Shown one piece after another: positions 25,709-38,100 of a DNA stretch of 64,000 bases. The position numbers and the translations under genes were made by a program. The notes under the pieces are model-generated. The model was given only the letters and a program-made list of their open reading frames with translations. It made no database searches and was not told the DNA's origin. Position 1 is the first letter of the stretch. Each line of letters begins with the position of its first letter. Where the stretch lies: contig NZ_BMRN01000015.1 of the NCBI RefSeq assembly GCF_014648655.1, positions 1,273 to 65,272 of the forward strand, given 5' to 3'. The DNA comes from Streptomyces atratus (GTDB lineage Bacteria > Actinomycetota > Actinomycetes > Streptomycetales > Streptomycetaceae).

Positions 25709-27453
25709 CCCATTTCCTTTCTCTCCACAGGAGACGAGCGGTCCCCCATGACGGACTGCGCGTCCGGTCGGGGCCCCACCGGAACGACCAGATGGGTGGG
25801 GGGCGGCCCGCTCTCGTCGACGGATGCGGTGAAGGTCCGGCCGTCGTCCCGGCAGATGAACTGCATGACGTGCCGGCCCGCCGCCGCCGCGCGGATCAGG
25901 CCGCCCGTCGTCGCCCATACGCCGGACTGGTAGAAGTTCCGCAGTCCCGGCAGGCCGGGGCCGTGCTTCTTGATGAGCGTCTCCAACGTCTCCCCGCTTT
26001 CCACGAACGGCTGCCAGCCGAGCACTGTGCCGTCGTAGTTGCCCGTGTAGCGGACCTGTGTGAGCGGGCTCGACACATCGCGCACTGCGATCGCGTCCGC
26101 GATGCCGGGGTGGCGCCGCTCCAGGAATGCGACGAGTACGTCGCGGGCCCGCCGCTTGGCCGCGTAGTACCCGCGACCATGACGTACCGGCAGCGTGTGG
26201 AGTTCCTGGCCGCCGCGGGTCCGCGTCGCCTGCTCCGGTCCTTCGTCCAGAGCCCGCCAGGGGGCGATGTCGCAGAAGTAGGTGACGTACGCGATGCTCG
26301 TCCCAGGGGGGGAGAGTTCCGGGTAGTGCCTGCTGCGGAACTGGACGTTGATGCTCGGGTGACGTATGCCGGTCAGGCCTGCCGCTTCCGCTTCGTCGAG
26401 CAGATAGGTCGTGCAGGGGTCGGCGTCGGGGAAGTCGCGGCGGAGGCCGAGGAAGAGTGTGAAGTATCCGGGGAACACCATGCCGGGTTCACGGATGGTC
26501 CGGGTGTAGAGGCGGTGGTACGCCTCGTTGAGGTAGCGGCCGCCGAGCAGATCCATCATCGTGGTGCGGCCGTCGCAGGCCGAGACGACGATGTCGGCGT
26601 GCAGTTCGCTTCCGTCGCTCAGCCGTACCCCCACTGCACGGTCGTCCTCGACCAGCACCTTTTCGACCTTGGCGTTGTAGGTCACCTGACCGCCGAGCCT
26701 GCGGTAGCGGCGCTCGATGGACTCGGCCAGTCCGAGCGATCCGCCCTCGGGGACGCCTGCGGAGAGATTCGCGTGCGAGGCGAGCTGAAAGTGGAACGGC
26801 AGCACCGGGAACGCCGGATGCTTCTCGTACAGGATGAAGTTGAACGCCTCACGCAGCAGGGGGTCCTTGAACCTCGCCGAGTAGTCGGTCATCAGTACGC
26901 TGATGGATTTGCGCACGACGTTGAAGTACGGGAGGAAGGATGCCAGCATCCGCCATCGTTCCAGCGTCGGCATCAGCCCGACCGGCTTGAGGAACGGATA
27001 GACGGCGAGGCATTTGCGGAAGGCGCGCAGTTGCTTGCAGAAGTCCCGGATCACAGCGGAGTCGGCGGGCGAGATGTCCGTCAGATGGGCCTGTAGCCGG
27101 TCGGGGTCGGAGTAGAAGTAGACGGCCCGGCCGCACCGGCCGCGCACGACGTTGAACACATCGAAATGCCGTACCTCCTTGCCCTGCAACGCGCCCAGCT
27201 CCAGCCAGATCTGGTGCATCTCATTGCCGGGGCCGCTGCCGAGGAGCCAGCTGACACAGGGATCCAGGGTGAAGTCGCCGCGGTCCCAGGCCGTGCAGCA
27301 GCCGCCCGGCAGTTCATGCATCTCCAGGACATGGGTGCGATAGCCGTTCATCCGGGCGTAGCAGCCGGTGGACAGACCGCCGAGCCCTGCGCCGATGATG
27401 ATCATCGACTGTCGTTCGGAACGCGACACGAACCTGCTCTCCTCGGTTTTCAT
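25705..27453 (-). CDS. ftdD: FAD-dependent oxidoreductase, CrtI/phytoene desaturase-like (second PTM ring enzyme)
   Basis: A 582-residue flavoenzyme of the phytoene-desaturase/carotenoid-isomerase superfamily. The dinucleotide motif IIIGAGLGGLSTGCYARMNG is N-terminal, followed by ELPGGCCTAWDRG, and the C-terminal FAD segment is SGVWATTGGLIRAAAAGR. It is paralogous to the next upstream gene (both share RYTGNYDG and PEGGSLGLAESI-type segments). In PTM pathways such enzymes drive ring closure of the polyene tetramate into the fused five-membered rings. The ATG overlaps the upstream stop as ATGA and its own stop overlaps ftdE, so three genes are chained. A C-terminal extension after about residue 530 is rich in Pro and Asp. 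Confidence 0.92.
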   Translation of the reverse strand: MKTEESRFVSRSERQSMIIIGAGLGGLSTGCYARMNGYRTHVLEMHELPGGCCTAWDRGDFTLDPCVSWLLGSGPGNEMHQIWLELGALQGKEVRHFDVFNVVRGRCGRAVYFYSDPDRLQAHLTDISPADSAVIRDFCKQLRAFRKCLAVYPFLKPVGLMPTLERWRMLASFLPYFNVVRKSISVLMTDYSARFKDPLLREAFNFILYEKHPAFPVLPFHFQLASHANLSAGVPEGGSLGLAESIERRYRRLGGQVTYNAKVEKVLVEDDRAVGVRLSDGSELHADIVVSACDGRTTMMDLLGGRYLNEAYHRLYTRTIREPGMVFPGYFTLFLGLRRDFPDADPCTTYLLDEAEAAGLTGIRHPSINVQFRSRHYPELSPPGTSIAYVTYFCDIAPWRALDEGPEQATRTRGGQELHTLPVRHGRGYYAAKRRARDVLVAFLERRHPGIADAIAVRDVSSPLTQVRYTGNYDGTVLGWQPFVESGETLETLIKKHGPGLPGLRNFYQSGVWATTGGLIRAAAAGRHVMQFICRDDGRTFTASVDESGPPPTHLVVPVGPRPDAQSVMGDRSSPVERKEMG

Positions 27454-29132
27454 GTACGGGTGTCCCCGCGCGCGGACCATCTGTCGAGCTGCGGCAGACG
27501 GCCCAGCTTTCCGGGATGCCATGGCTCGCCGCCTTGGCTCTCGGACGCTGTGAACCCGCATCCCAGCTCGTCGCAGAGGTACTGGACGACGAAGCGGCCG
27601 GTCGACGCGGCACGGATCAAGCCGCCCATGCCGACCCACTGCCCGGCCATGGAGAATCCGCGCAGGCCCGGCAGGCGCATGCGGTCCTTGCCTACCAGCT
27701 TGGCCGCGATGTCGTCGGCCTCGGAGAACGCCTTCCAGGCCAGAATGGAGCCGTCGTAGTTGCCCGTGTAGCGCCGGGTCGTCGCCGGGGAGGCAACATC
27801 GACCAGCTCGATGCGCTCGGCCGTGCCTGGAAGGCGGCGTTCCAGGAAGTTCCTTACGAAGTCGGCCACTTGGTGCTTCTTCGCCCGGTACTCCTTGCGG
27901 TCGACGGCGCGCAGCGCCTTCCAGTAGGCGAAGTCGCTGAAGTAGGTGCAGTGGACCACCGACCTTCCGGGCGGGGCGAATCCGTCCGAGTAGCGGGAGC
28001 GCAACTGGACCACCAGACTGTTCTGCAGTGCGCCGGGCAGCTGGGCGGCATCCTCGGAAGAGAGCAGGTACGTGGTGCTGTGCGCCCGGTCGGGGCCGAG
28101 GTCGCCCCGGACCCCGACGAAGGCCGAGACCACTGCGGGGAACAGGGTGCCCGGACGATGCAACAGGTCGTTGTACAGCTTGTCGATCCGCGGACCGGTG
28201 AACCGGCCCTGCAGGAGACCGTGGATCGTGGTGTGGCCGTCACAGGCCGAGACGACATGGTCGGCGTAGTACCGTCTGCCGTTGCGCAGTTCGATGCCGA
28301 TGGCACGCCCGTCCTCGACAAGGATCCGTTCGACCCGTGCCCGGTAGCTGATCTCACCGCCCAGCGCCTTGTACCGCTCCTCGATCGACCGGGCCAGGCC
28401 CAGCGAACCTCCTTGCGGGAAACCGGCGTTGTGATGATGGGCGCTGGCCATGTTGAACAGGTACGGGAGCAGCGGGAAGCCCTCCGGGTCCTGGAAGAAG
28501 ATGTTGCGGAACGCCCGCCGCAGCAACGGATCCTGGAACCGGTCGGCGAACCGGTGCATCGGTGTCGCCGACGTACGCCAGAACAGACGGAACGCGGGCA
28601 GGACCGTGCGCAGCGTCGCCGCTCTCTCCCGCACGGTCCGCAGGGCGGGGGCGGTCAGGAACGGGTACAGCTCGATGCCGATGAATCGCCTCAGGTCCCG
28701 GCAGAACGAGCGGATCAGCCGGGCGTCGGCGGGCGAGAGATCGAGCAGGTGCCGCTCCAGCCGGTCCGGATCGTTGAAGAAGACCACTGACCGGCCGGTC
28801 TCGTCGACGACCCGGTTGAACATCTCGAAGTTGGTGATGGTCTTGCCGTCGAGCGCCCCCAGTTCGCGCCACACCTGGTGGGCGTCGTTGCCGTCGGCCG
28901 TGCCGATCAGCCACTCGATGCAGTAGTCGAAGATGTAGCCGTCGCGCGACCAGGCCGTGCAGCAGCCCCCGGGCAGCACATGCTTTTCGAAGATACGGGA
29001 CCGCATCCCGTTCATCTGCGCGTAGCATCCGGTGGACATTCCGGCGACGCCGGCACCGATCACGATGACTCGGGGGCTGCCGCCCGCCTCCCGCTCCTCG
29101 GCGCTCCACGCGTCGCCCGCGTCACCGGCCAT
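27450..29132 (-). CDS. ftdC: FAD-dependent oxidoreductase, CrtI/phytoene desaturase-like (first PTM ring enzyme)
   Basis: A 560-residue flavoenzyme with the N-terminal motif VIVIGAGVAGMSTGCYAQMNG, then VLPGGCCTAWSRDG, a central QGGSLGLARSIEERYKALGG segment and C-terminal MAGQWVGMGGLIRAAS. It is the closer neighbour of the PKS-NRPS and a clear paralogue of the downstream enzyme. By analogy with ftd/ika/HSAF clusters it starts carbocycle formation on the polyene tetramate. The ATG at 29132 lies 11 bp inside the end of the PKS-NRPS, with GAGGAGG about eight bases upstream, so expression is tied to that gene. Confidence 0.92.
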   Translation of the reverse strand: MAGDAGDAWSAEEREAGGSPRVIVIGAGVAGMSTGCYAQMNGMRSRIFEKHVLPGGCCTAWSRDGYIFDYCIEWLIGTADGNDAHQVWRELGALDGKTITNFEMFNRVVDETGRSVVFFNDPDRLERHLLDLSPADARLIRSFCRDLRRFIGIELYPFLTAPALRTVRERAATLRTVLPAFRLFWRTSATPMHRFADRFQDPLLRRAFRNIFFQDPEGFPLLPYLFNMASAHHHNAGFPQGGSLGLARSIEERYKALGGEISYRARVERILVEDGRAIGIELRNGRRYYADHVVSACDGHTTIHGLLQGRFTGPRIDKLYNDLLHRPGTLFPAVVSAFVGVRGDLGPDRAHSTTYLLSSEDAAQLPGALQNSLVVQLRSRYSDGFAPPGRSVVHCTYFSDFAYWKALRAVDRKEYRAKKHQVADFVRNFLERRLPGTAERIELVDVASPATTRRYTGNYDGSILAWKAFSEADDIAAKLVGKDRMRLPGLRGFSMAGQWVGMGGLIRAASTGRFVVQYLCDELGCGFTASESQGGEPWHPGKLGRLPQLDRWSARGDTRT

Positions 29133-32100
29133 CGGCGCCGCCCTCCTCGATGATGCCGCGCACCAGCTCGGCGTTGCGGGCCACGTGCTTGGGGTCGAGC
29201 ATGGCGGCGTGGATTCCGGAGCCGCGCAGCACCGCCGTGGCCGTGGTGGAGCTGCCGTGCCAGGTGCCGCGTTCACCGGCGGCGTAGAGCGCTGTCTTCT
29301 CCTGGTCCGTGACGATGCTGACGGTCGCGGACACCACACCGAGGTTCGGTGTGCGGCCGCAGAACGCCAGGTACTCCGCGGCGTGGTCCAGGGTCTCGCG
29401 GGCGACGATCTCCGACCCTGTGTGCTTGAGCAGGTGTTCGGCCAGTTCCGCCTCGAAGAACTCGAAGTGTTCGGGGCCGGGGACGTAGGGCTCCAGGATG
29501 CGGTGCGAGTCCAGGACGATCACATGGGCGACCTCTCGCCCCCGGCCTTCGAGCTCCTTGGTCACCTCGAATGCGAGGTTGCCGCCGAGGGAGTAGCCGA
29601 GCAGAAGGCATCTTCCCTCGGGCCGCAGGGACTCGACGAGGTCGGCGTAGCGGGCCACCTTGTTCTCGCCCGGGACGTAGTTGAAGGCGATCAGCCGGTA
29701 CTCGGGCAACTGGGCGGCGAATGTCCGGTAGACGAGTCCGTGGCCGCCCGCCGGTGGGAAGCAGAACACTGTCGGCTCCCGATCGCTGTTGAAGCTCAGG
29801 CAGGGCAGGTCGTCCGAGCTGCCGCCGGTGGCGAGACGCTCCACCGTCGCGGCCATCCCGTGCAGGGTCGTGACCCGGTACAGGAGGCTGACGGGGATGC
29901 CGACGCCGAACTCCTGCCGCAGGCGGTGGATCAGCTCGATCAGCTTGATGGAGCTGCCTCCGGCCTCGAAGAACTCTTGCGCGGGGCCGACCCGCTCCAG
30001 CCCGAGCAGCTCCTTCCAGTGCCGCGCCATGCTCTCTTCGAACGGTGTGCCGAGCATCTCCTCCGGCTCGTCGTCGGCGTCGAACCGGGGTGTCGGCAGC
30101 CCCGTGACATCGACCTTTCCGTTGGCGGTCAGCGGCAGTTCCGGTAAGGCGATGAAGTGCGAAGGAACCATGTGTGCGGGCAGCAGTCCCGCGAGGTGCC
30201 GGCGTAGCGCGCGCCGGTCCAGCACTGCTCCGTCCGCCGGGACGCAGTAGGCGCAGAGCGCATCTTCTCCCCGGGCGTCGGGGCGCACCGTGACGACCGC
30301 CCGGGCCAGCTGGGGCCAGTGGGCGAGGTGTGCCTCGATCTCGCCGATCTCGATCCGATGGCCGCGGAGCTTGACCTGGTCGTCCACCCGCCCGAGCAGA
30401 TGGACCCGGCCGTGCGCGTCCCAGCGCGCCGCGTCGCCGCTCCGGTAGAGGCGTACGGGTTCGGCACCCGGCGCCCGGCTCAGTGTCCGGGTCACGAATC
30501 GCCGGGCCGTCTGTGCGGGGTCGCCCGCGTAGCCGAGTGCGACGCCGTCGCCGCCGATCCACAGTTCGCCCGGCACACCGGGCGGCACCGGCTCACCGTG
30601 CCGATCGAGCACATGGAGCGTGCTGTTGCTCAGGGGGCGTCCGATCGGCACCGTGCGGCCGGGTTCCAGGTCGTCGACGGGTCCTTCGAAGCAGGCGCTG
30701 TCGATGGTGGCCTCGGTGACCCCGTAGGAGTTGATCAGACGGGTGTGCGGTCCGCACAGGTCGCGCAGCCTTCGGTATTCCCCGGCCTTCCACGCATCGG
30801 ACCCGACGACCAGCAGACGCATGAAATCCAGCCGCAGGCCCTCGCGTTCGCAGTGGTCCATGAGACCGCGCACGACAGCGGGGACGAACTCCGCACAGTC
30901 GACGTGCTCCTCGCGCATGGTCCGGTACAGGCGTTCGGTGTCGAAGAGCAGATCACGGTCGACCAGTACCAGATTGCCGCCCGAGCACAGCGCGCGCACC
31001 AGGTCACCGGTGAAGACGTCGAACGACGGGGCCGCCATCTGGAGGTGGACCCGGACGTCACGGTCCAGCCTGTACTCCTGGAGCCAGGCTGCGTACGCCG
31101 AGGCCAGGTTCCGCCGGCTGACCTGGACGGCCTTGGGGTGCCCTGTCGAACCGGAAGTATGGATGACGTACGCAGGCGAGTCGAGGCCTCCCCGGTCCTC
31201 GGCGCCGGCCGCGGGCGCCGCCTCGTACAGCTCCCGCAGGGTCAGTATCTCGGCCGGCAGTCCTGCCATCCGGTCCCTGCGGGCATCGTCCTCGACGACG
31301 ACCAGGGTGGCGGCCGCCGTCCGCACGGTGTGGCCGACGCGGTCGGCCGGGTGGTCGGGCGGGACAGGAAGGTAGGCGCCGCCCGCCTTGAGCACCGCGA
31401 GCAGCACGATGACGAGGTCTGACGACTTGTCCAGGCACAGCGCCACCACCGAGCCGGCTCCGACCCCCAGCCCCCGCAGCCGCCGGGCCAGCTCCCCGGA
31501 GCGACGGTCCAGTTCCGCGTACGTCAGCCGAAGGGCCGCCCCTTGACGCGCCGGGACCGTGACGGCGATGGCGTCCGGGCACCTGGCGGCGACCGCGCTG
31601 ATCAGCTGATGCACCGGGCGGACGCCGTCCGCCTCGCGCCCCCCTGCTCCAGGGGGCAGGGCAGCGCGCCCGGCGCCGCTCCACTCACCGACCAGCCGCT
31701 CACGCTCCTGTGCGCCCAGCATCTCCAGCCGGGTGGTGGGGTGATCGGCCGGTGCCCGGGTCATGCTGTCCAGCAGTGTGGTGTAGTGCGATGCCATCCG
31801 CCGCATGGTCTCCGGCAGAAACAGGTCGGTGTTGTACTTGAGAACACAGTGGAACCGATGCTCCGCCTCGTCCTCGTAGACGGACAGGGTGACATCGAAC
31901 TGTCCTTCCTCTTCGGGGAGTTCGATGTAATCAAGCCGGTAGCCGTACTTCTCGGTGGCGACCTTGTGGGTCAGCAGGATGAACATGGCCTGGAACACCG
32001 CGGAGCGGCTCGGGTCGTGCTGGAGCCCCAGCTCGTCGACCAGCAGGACGAACGGATACTCCTGGTTGTCCAGGCCGCCCAGCACGGTCGTACGGACCTG

Positions 32101-35100
32101 TTGCAGCAGCTGGGCGACTGAAGGCGCGCCGGACAGATCCGCGTGCAGCGGGAGCGGGTTGACGAAGTAGCCGTAGACGGAGGCGAACTCCTGCTCGGTC
32201 CGGCCGGTGACCGGGCTGCCCACGATGACGTGGTCCTGACCGGAATAGCGCTGCAGCAGCACGTAGTAGGCGCTGAGCAGCACCATGAACGGCGTCACGT
32301 CGTGCTCGCGGGCCAGGGCGTGAACGCGGGCGGTGAGCGCCGTGTCCAGTACGAAGAACTCCGATGCCCCGTTGTGTGTCTGCACGGCCGGACGGGGCTT
32401 GTCGACGGGCAACTCCAGGACCGGCACCTCGGCCGGCAGATGCGAGCGCCAGTAGTCGAGCATGCGCTGCGCCGCGGGACCGGCCAGGAAGCGGTTCTGC
32501 GCATTGAGGAAGTCCAGATAGCGTGCGGTGACCGGCGGCAGCGAGGGCGCGCGGCCCTGGCGCAGCCCCTCGTACACCGCGAGAAGCTCCTCGATGAAGG
32601 TGAACGTCGAGATCGCGTCGGAGACGATGTGATGGACCGCCTTCATGATCACCCAGCGGTCGTGGCCACGCTTGAAGAGTCGGAAGCGGAAGAGCGGGTC
32701 ACGCTCCAGGTCGTACGGCCTGCGGTACTCGGCCACGATCGTACGGTGGATCTCCTCCCACTGCTGGTCCTGCACGTCGAACAGCGCGATGTCCGGGCTC
32801 CGGTCCGTCGAAACCTGCTGCAGCGGCCGTCCGTCCACCGTGAGGAAGTTGGTCCGCAGCGCGGGGTGGCGTGCGACCAGGCAGCGGACGGCCTCGAACA
32901 TCAGGTCGGGGTCGAGAGCGACACGGACCTCGACCGCGCCTCCGATGTTGTACGCATAGCCCTCGGGGTTGAGCTGCCTGAGGAACCACAGGGCCTTCTG
33001 GTTCTGCGTCAGTGGGTGGCGGAACTCGTCCTCGAAGACCTCCACCGCCGCCGTGTCGTCACCGCCGGCTGCCGACGCCACCGACTCGGACAGGGCGTCG
33101 TGGAGCTGTGCGATCAGTTCGCCGGCCGATGTGCCGCTCAGCAGAGCCACCACGGGGGGAGCTACGCCGAGCTCGGAGCCGAGCCGGGCGCGCAGCTCCA
33201 TCGCCAGGAGCGAGTCGAGTCCCAGCGCGTTGAGGCCGGCCTGCGGATCGATCTGATCGGGGTTCGTCCGCAGCACCGAGGCGGCCACAGCGGTGAACCG
33301 CCGGGTCACCAGGGCGAGGCGTTCCGTCGCGTCCGCGTTGCGGAAGGTGTCGAGAATGCCGTCGCTCGTCCCATCGGCCGTCGCGGCCGAGGCCGTCGCC
33401 GCGAGTTCGGCCACCAGCGGGGGCGGGGAGGGGTACCAGGCCAGGAAAACCGGCCAGTCGACGACGGTGGCGACGAGCAGCTGGGCCCGGTCCTGGCCGA
33501 TGACGCGTTCCAGGACCGCCATGCCGACATCGGGTGCGAGCGAGCTCATCCCACGGCTGTGGAGATAGTGATCGACGAGCCCCAGCTCCTCGATCATGCC
33601 GGTGGCCCACGGTCCCCAATCGACGCTGAGCCCCGGCAGGCCGAGGGCCCGACGGTGCTGGGCCAACGCGTCCAGAAACGCGTTCCCGGCGGCATAGTTC
33701 GTCTGGCCCGCCGTGGTCATGAGCGAAGCGATCGAGGCGAACAGTACGAAGTGGTCGAGCGGTTCGTCCCGAAGATGCCGGTGCAGCAAGTACGCACCGA
33801 CGGCCTTGGGATCGTGGGCGTCGGCGAAGGTCTGTCGGTCCATGTCCGCGACGAGTGTGTCGCGCACCTGCCCGGCCAGATGGAACACCCCGCGGACCGG
33901 CAGCGGGTCGGTGAGCCGGTGAGCTTCGAGCCAGGCCGTGAACGCGGCCTCATCGGTGATGTCGAGCGGTGCCAGGACCACCCGCGCCCCGAGCGCCTCC
34001 AACTCCTTGACGAATGCCGCGGCACGACTCTCGGCAGTGGCAGGATCGAGACCGCGCCAAGCGGAGCGCTCCGGCAGCACGGTGCGTCCGATCAGGATCA
34101 GACTGCGCGCGCCACGCCGTACGAGTGTCCGGCAGAGCAGCCGGCCGAGCGCCCCGAAAGCGCCGGTGACAAGGTAGTTCGCGTCGGTGCGCAGACTCAG
34201 CGGAAGGGGGCGGGTCAGCCCTTCGGCCCGCCGCACCCTGCTGGTGAGGCGGCCGACGCCACGCAGCGCGATCTCCTCCTCGTCATCGGTCAGGATCTCG
34301 CGCAACAGCGCCCGCGCCTCGGCCAGGCATCCCTCGTCTCCTCGCCGGCCGGGATCCAGATCGATCAGCTTGCCGCGGTAGGTGATCAGCTCCTGGTGTC
34401 TGAGCACCCGGCCGACCCCCCACGCGGGCGCCCCCAGAGGTTCGACGGTCTCGCCGGGTTCGACGTGCTGCGCGCCGCGGGTCACGATGTGCAGCCGGCC
34501 GCCGGCGCCGTGGCTGAGCAGCGTCCGGGCGAGCGCGATCAGTGAGTACGCCCCGGTGCCGCTGTGCCGTACGAGGTCCTGCCGCGAGGCCTCAGCAAGG
34601 TGCGGCAGGTCGAGATTCCACAGATGCACGATGGTGCCGAAGGACGGCAGGCCGTCCTCGCCGTCCCCGCCGTCCATACCCAGGTCGGCGAAGAGCTGCT
34701 CCAGGTCCGTGGTGGACCCCGGGACGACAGTGAATTCCCTTCCGTCGCCCCCCTTCTGGTACGAGTCCCCCGGACGCACGAGGTGGCAGCGCTCGCCGCG
34801 CCCGGCGAGCAGGGCGCCCAGGGCGTCGCCGACGCCTTGCCGATCGGCGAACACCAGCCAGTCGCTGCTGGTGGAAACGGGACTGCCGGAGTCGGCCTCG
34901 TCCTCGACGGCGTCGAAGGGCCTGTCGATCCAGACGGTCTCGGCGAGCCAGGAATCGATCGTGCCGAGTCCGACCGCCGTGGACGCCTTTTCCACGTCGG
35001 CTGCGCGGAAACCACCGACACCGCCCAGATGTACACCGCTGTCCGCGTAGACGGCGATGTCCCCGACGAGCTCGTCCCCGTCGCTGCGGGTCACCGTGGC

Positions 35101-38100
35101 ATGCACCCAGATCGGCTGGTCTCCCACCGGGGCGAGGCACACCTCGTCGATCGACAGGGGCAGGCGGATGCCGGAGGTCTGCCGGTCCGTGCCGTCTTCG
35201 AGGAGCTGTGTCGTCAGCAACGACTGGAAGCAGGCGTCGAGCAGCACGGGATGGATGTGGTGTCGCGCCGCGTCGTCACCGATCACCGCAGGCGGACAGA
35301 GCCGGGCGAGCACCTCACCGGAACCGATCCACACCTCTTCGATGGCCCGGAACGCGGGGCCGTAGTCGTAGCCCAGGGCGGCCAGCGCCGTGTAGCACTC
35401 CTTGCCGTCCAGCCGGCGCAGGGTGCGTGCCCGGAGGGCGGCCGTATCGACAGGCGGGCCGGCCGGGCGCGGTTGCCCGGAGCGCACGACACCGCTCGCG
35501 TGCACTGCCCGGTCGCCCTCGCCCTCCCCTGCCGAAGCGATCGTGAACGCCGCGTTCTGCGACGAGAGCGTCAGACGCACGGCCCGGTCCTCGCCCTCGG
35601 GCAGGAAGAGCGCTTTGCGGAGTTCGATGTCCGTCAGTACGGCAAGAGTGCCGCCGGTCAGGGAGCGGACCGCCTGCGTGGCCATCTCCAGGTACCCCGC
35701 TGCCGGGAAGACCACGGTGGACTGGATGCGGTGGTCGTCGAGGTAGGGCAGCCGCTCGGTGTCCAGTGTCGTGTGCCAGGTCGGTTCGGTGTGTGTCGTG
35801 CGGCGGCCCAGCAGAGGGTGGTCGGCATGGCCGAGGCGGACCTGTGCCACGGGGCCGGGCTCCGTCCAGTAGCGGTCGCGCTTCCACGGGTAGCGGGGAA
35901 GGGCCACCGGAGTGCCCACCGGGTGCAGGGTGTCCCACCCGACGGGGACGCCGAGGTTGTGCAGCTCTGCCAGCGAGGCGGCGAAGCGCTCCGGTTCGTT
36001 CTCCTGGCGGCGGATCGACGGAAGGGTACGTACGTCCGTCCCCCGGCCGTCGAGGCATTCACGGATGGAGTGGCCGAGCACCGGATGCGGGCCGATCTCC
36101 AGGAACAGCCCGTACCCGTCGTCGGCGAGCCGGTCGACGGCCGAGCGGAAGCGGACCCGGTGGCGGATGTTCCTCCACCAGTAGCCGCCGTCCAGCTCAC
36201 TGCCGTGCGCCGTGCCCTCCTGACCCGTCAGATACAGCGGAACCGTCGCTGCCCGGGGAGCCAGCCCGTCCAGTGAGGCCAGCAGTTCGTCCTTGATCGC
36301 CTCCATGCCCGCGCTGTGGTACGGGACCTGCACTGTCAGGAACTTGGCGAAGATCTGCTCGGAGCGAAGCCCGTCCGCCAGTTCGGCCAGTGCGTCCCGG
36401 TCCCCGGCCAGCGTGACGGCCGAGGGGCTGTTGACCGCGGCCACGGACACCCGGTCCCCGTACGCGCCCACCCGGAGCTGCGCCTCCTCCTCGGGCAGAC
36501 TCACAGCGAGCATCGTGCCGGTACCGGTCAGTCTCTGCTGGAGCCGGCTGCGGTGCACCACGATCCTGACCGCGTCCTCCAGCGTGTAGACCCCCGCCTC
36601 GTAGAAGGCGGCGATCTCGCCGGTGCTGTGACCGACCACGGCGTCGGGCCGCACACCGTACTGACGCCACATGGCCGCGAGTCCCAGCTGGACGGCGAAG
36701 TTGGCCGGCTGCGCAAGCCATGTCTCGCCCATGCGCGATCCGGCTTCGTCGGCCGTCATCGCCTCGATCAGGGACCAGCCCGCCAGCTTGCGGACGGCCA
36801 GGTCGCAGCGGGTGACCGCGTCCCGGAACGCCTCATCGCCCTCGAACAGTTGGCGGCCCATGCCCCACCACTGCGGTCCCATTCCGGTGAAGACCCAGAC
36901 CAGGCCGCGCTGTTCGACATCGAGCTGTCTGCCGTGGACCACCCGGGGGTGAGGTTCATCCCGCAGGAAGGCGGCGAGCCCCTCGTCCAGATCGGCCCGT
37001 GAGGAATACACGACGCAGAGCCGCGACTCAAGGTGCTGGCGGCGGCGTGCGAGCGTGTATCCGAGGTCGGGCAGCGACACCTCGGACCCCTGGACCCCTG
37101 CCAGCTCGCGGCGGATGCCCGCCGCCAGCTCCGGCAGGGCGTCCGGGGTCCGGGCGGTCAGCGGAAGGAGATTCCAGGCCCGTTCGCCGGGCGCGGTCGG
37201 CTGTGCTTCGCGCTCGGGTGCCTGCTCCAGCACGACATGCGCGTTCGTGCCGCCGAAGCCGAACGCGTTCACCCCGGCCCGTGCGGGGCCCTCGTGCTCC
37301 GGCCAGGCGGTCGGCTCGGTCGGGATCCGGTACGGGGAGGACTCCCGGTCGATGGCGGCGTTGATCCGGTCCAGGTTGATGTGGGGCGGGATACGGCGGT
37401 GCTTGAGGCAGAGAACGGTTTTGATCAGTCCGGCGATGCCCGCTGCCGCTTCGGTGTGCCCGATGTTCGTCTTGACGGACCCGACGTAGCACCTGGCACC
37501 GGGCCTGCGGCCCACGGCGAGTGCCCGGCTCAGTGCGTTCGCCTCGATCGGGTCGCCGACAGGTGTCGAGGTGCCGTGTGCTTCCACGTACTGCAGGGCG
37601 CCGGGGGTGATGCCGGCTCCGGCGCAGACGCGTTGGATGAGGGCGACCTGGGCGTCCGCGCTGGGCACGGTGATGCCATTCGTGCGGCCGTCCTGGTTGA
37701 CCCCCGTGCCGAGGATCACCGCATGGATCGGATCGCCATCGCGCAAGGCGTCGTCCAGCCGTTTGAGAGCGACCATTCCGACGCCCTCGGCCCGTACATA
37801 ACCGTTGGCCGTGGCGTCGAACGTACGCGAACGGCCGTCGGGTGACAGGAAGCCGCCCTTCGTCTCGGCGATGGTGTACTGCGGTGCCGCATGCAGCAGG
37901 ACGCCACCGGCCAACGCGAGATCGGTCTCCCGGTTGTTCAGGCTCTGGCAGGCGAGGTGCACCGCCACCAGGGAGGAGCTGCACGCCGTGTCGATCGACA
38001 GGCTGGGACCCCGGAAGTCGAAGCAGTACGAGAGGCGGTTCGAGACCATCGTCATCATGGTGCCGGTGGCGGTGTGCGCGGCCAGTGAGGCAAAGCTCAG

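Noticed and set aside
32143..34545. 800-codon plus-strand frame inside the PKS-NRPS
   Set aside because: Antisense to KR, ACP and C domains with all motifs intact; no family features of its own.
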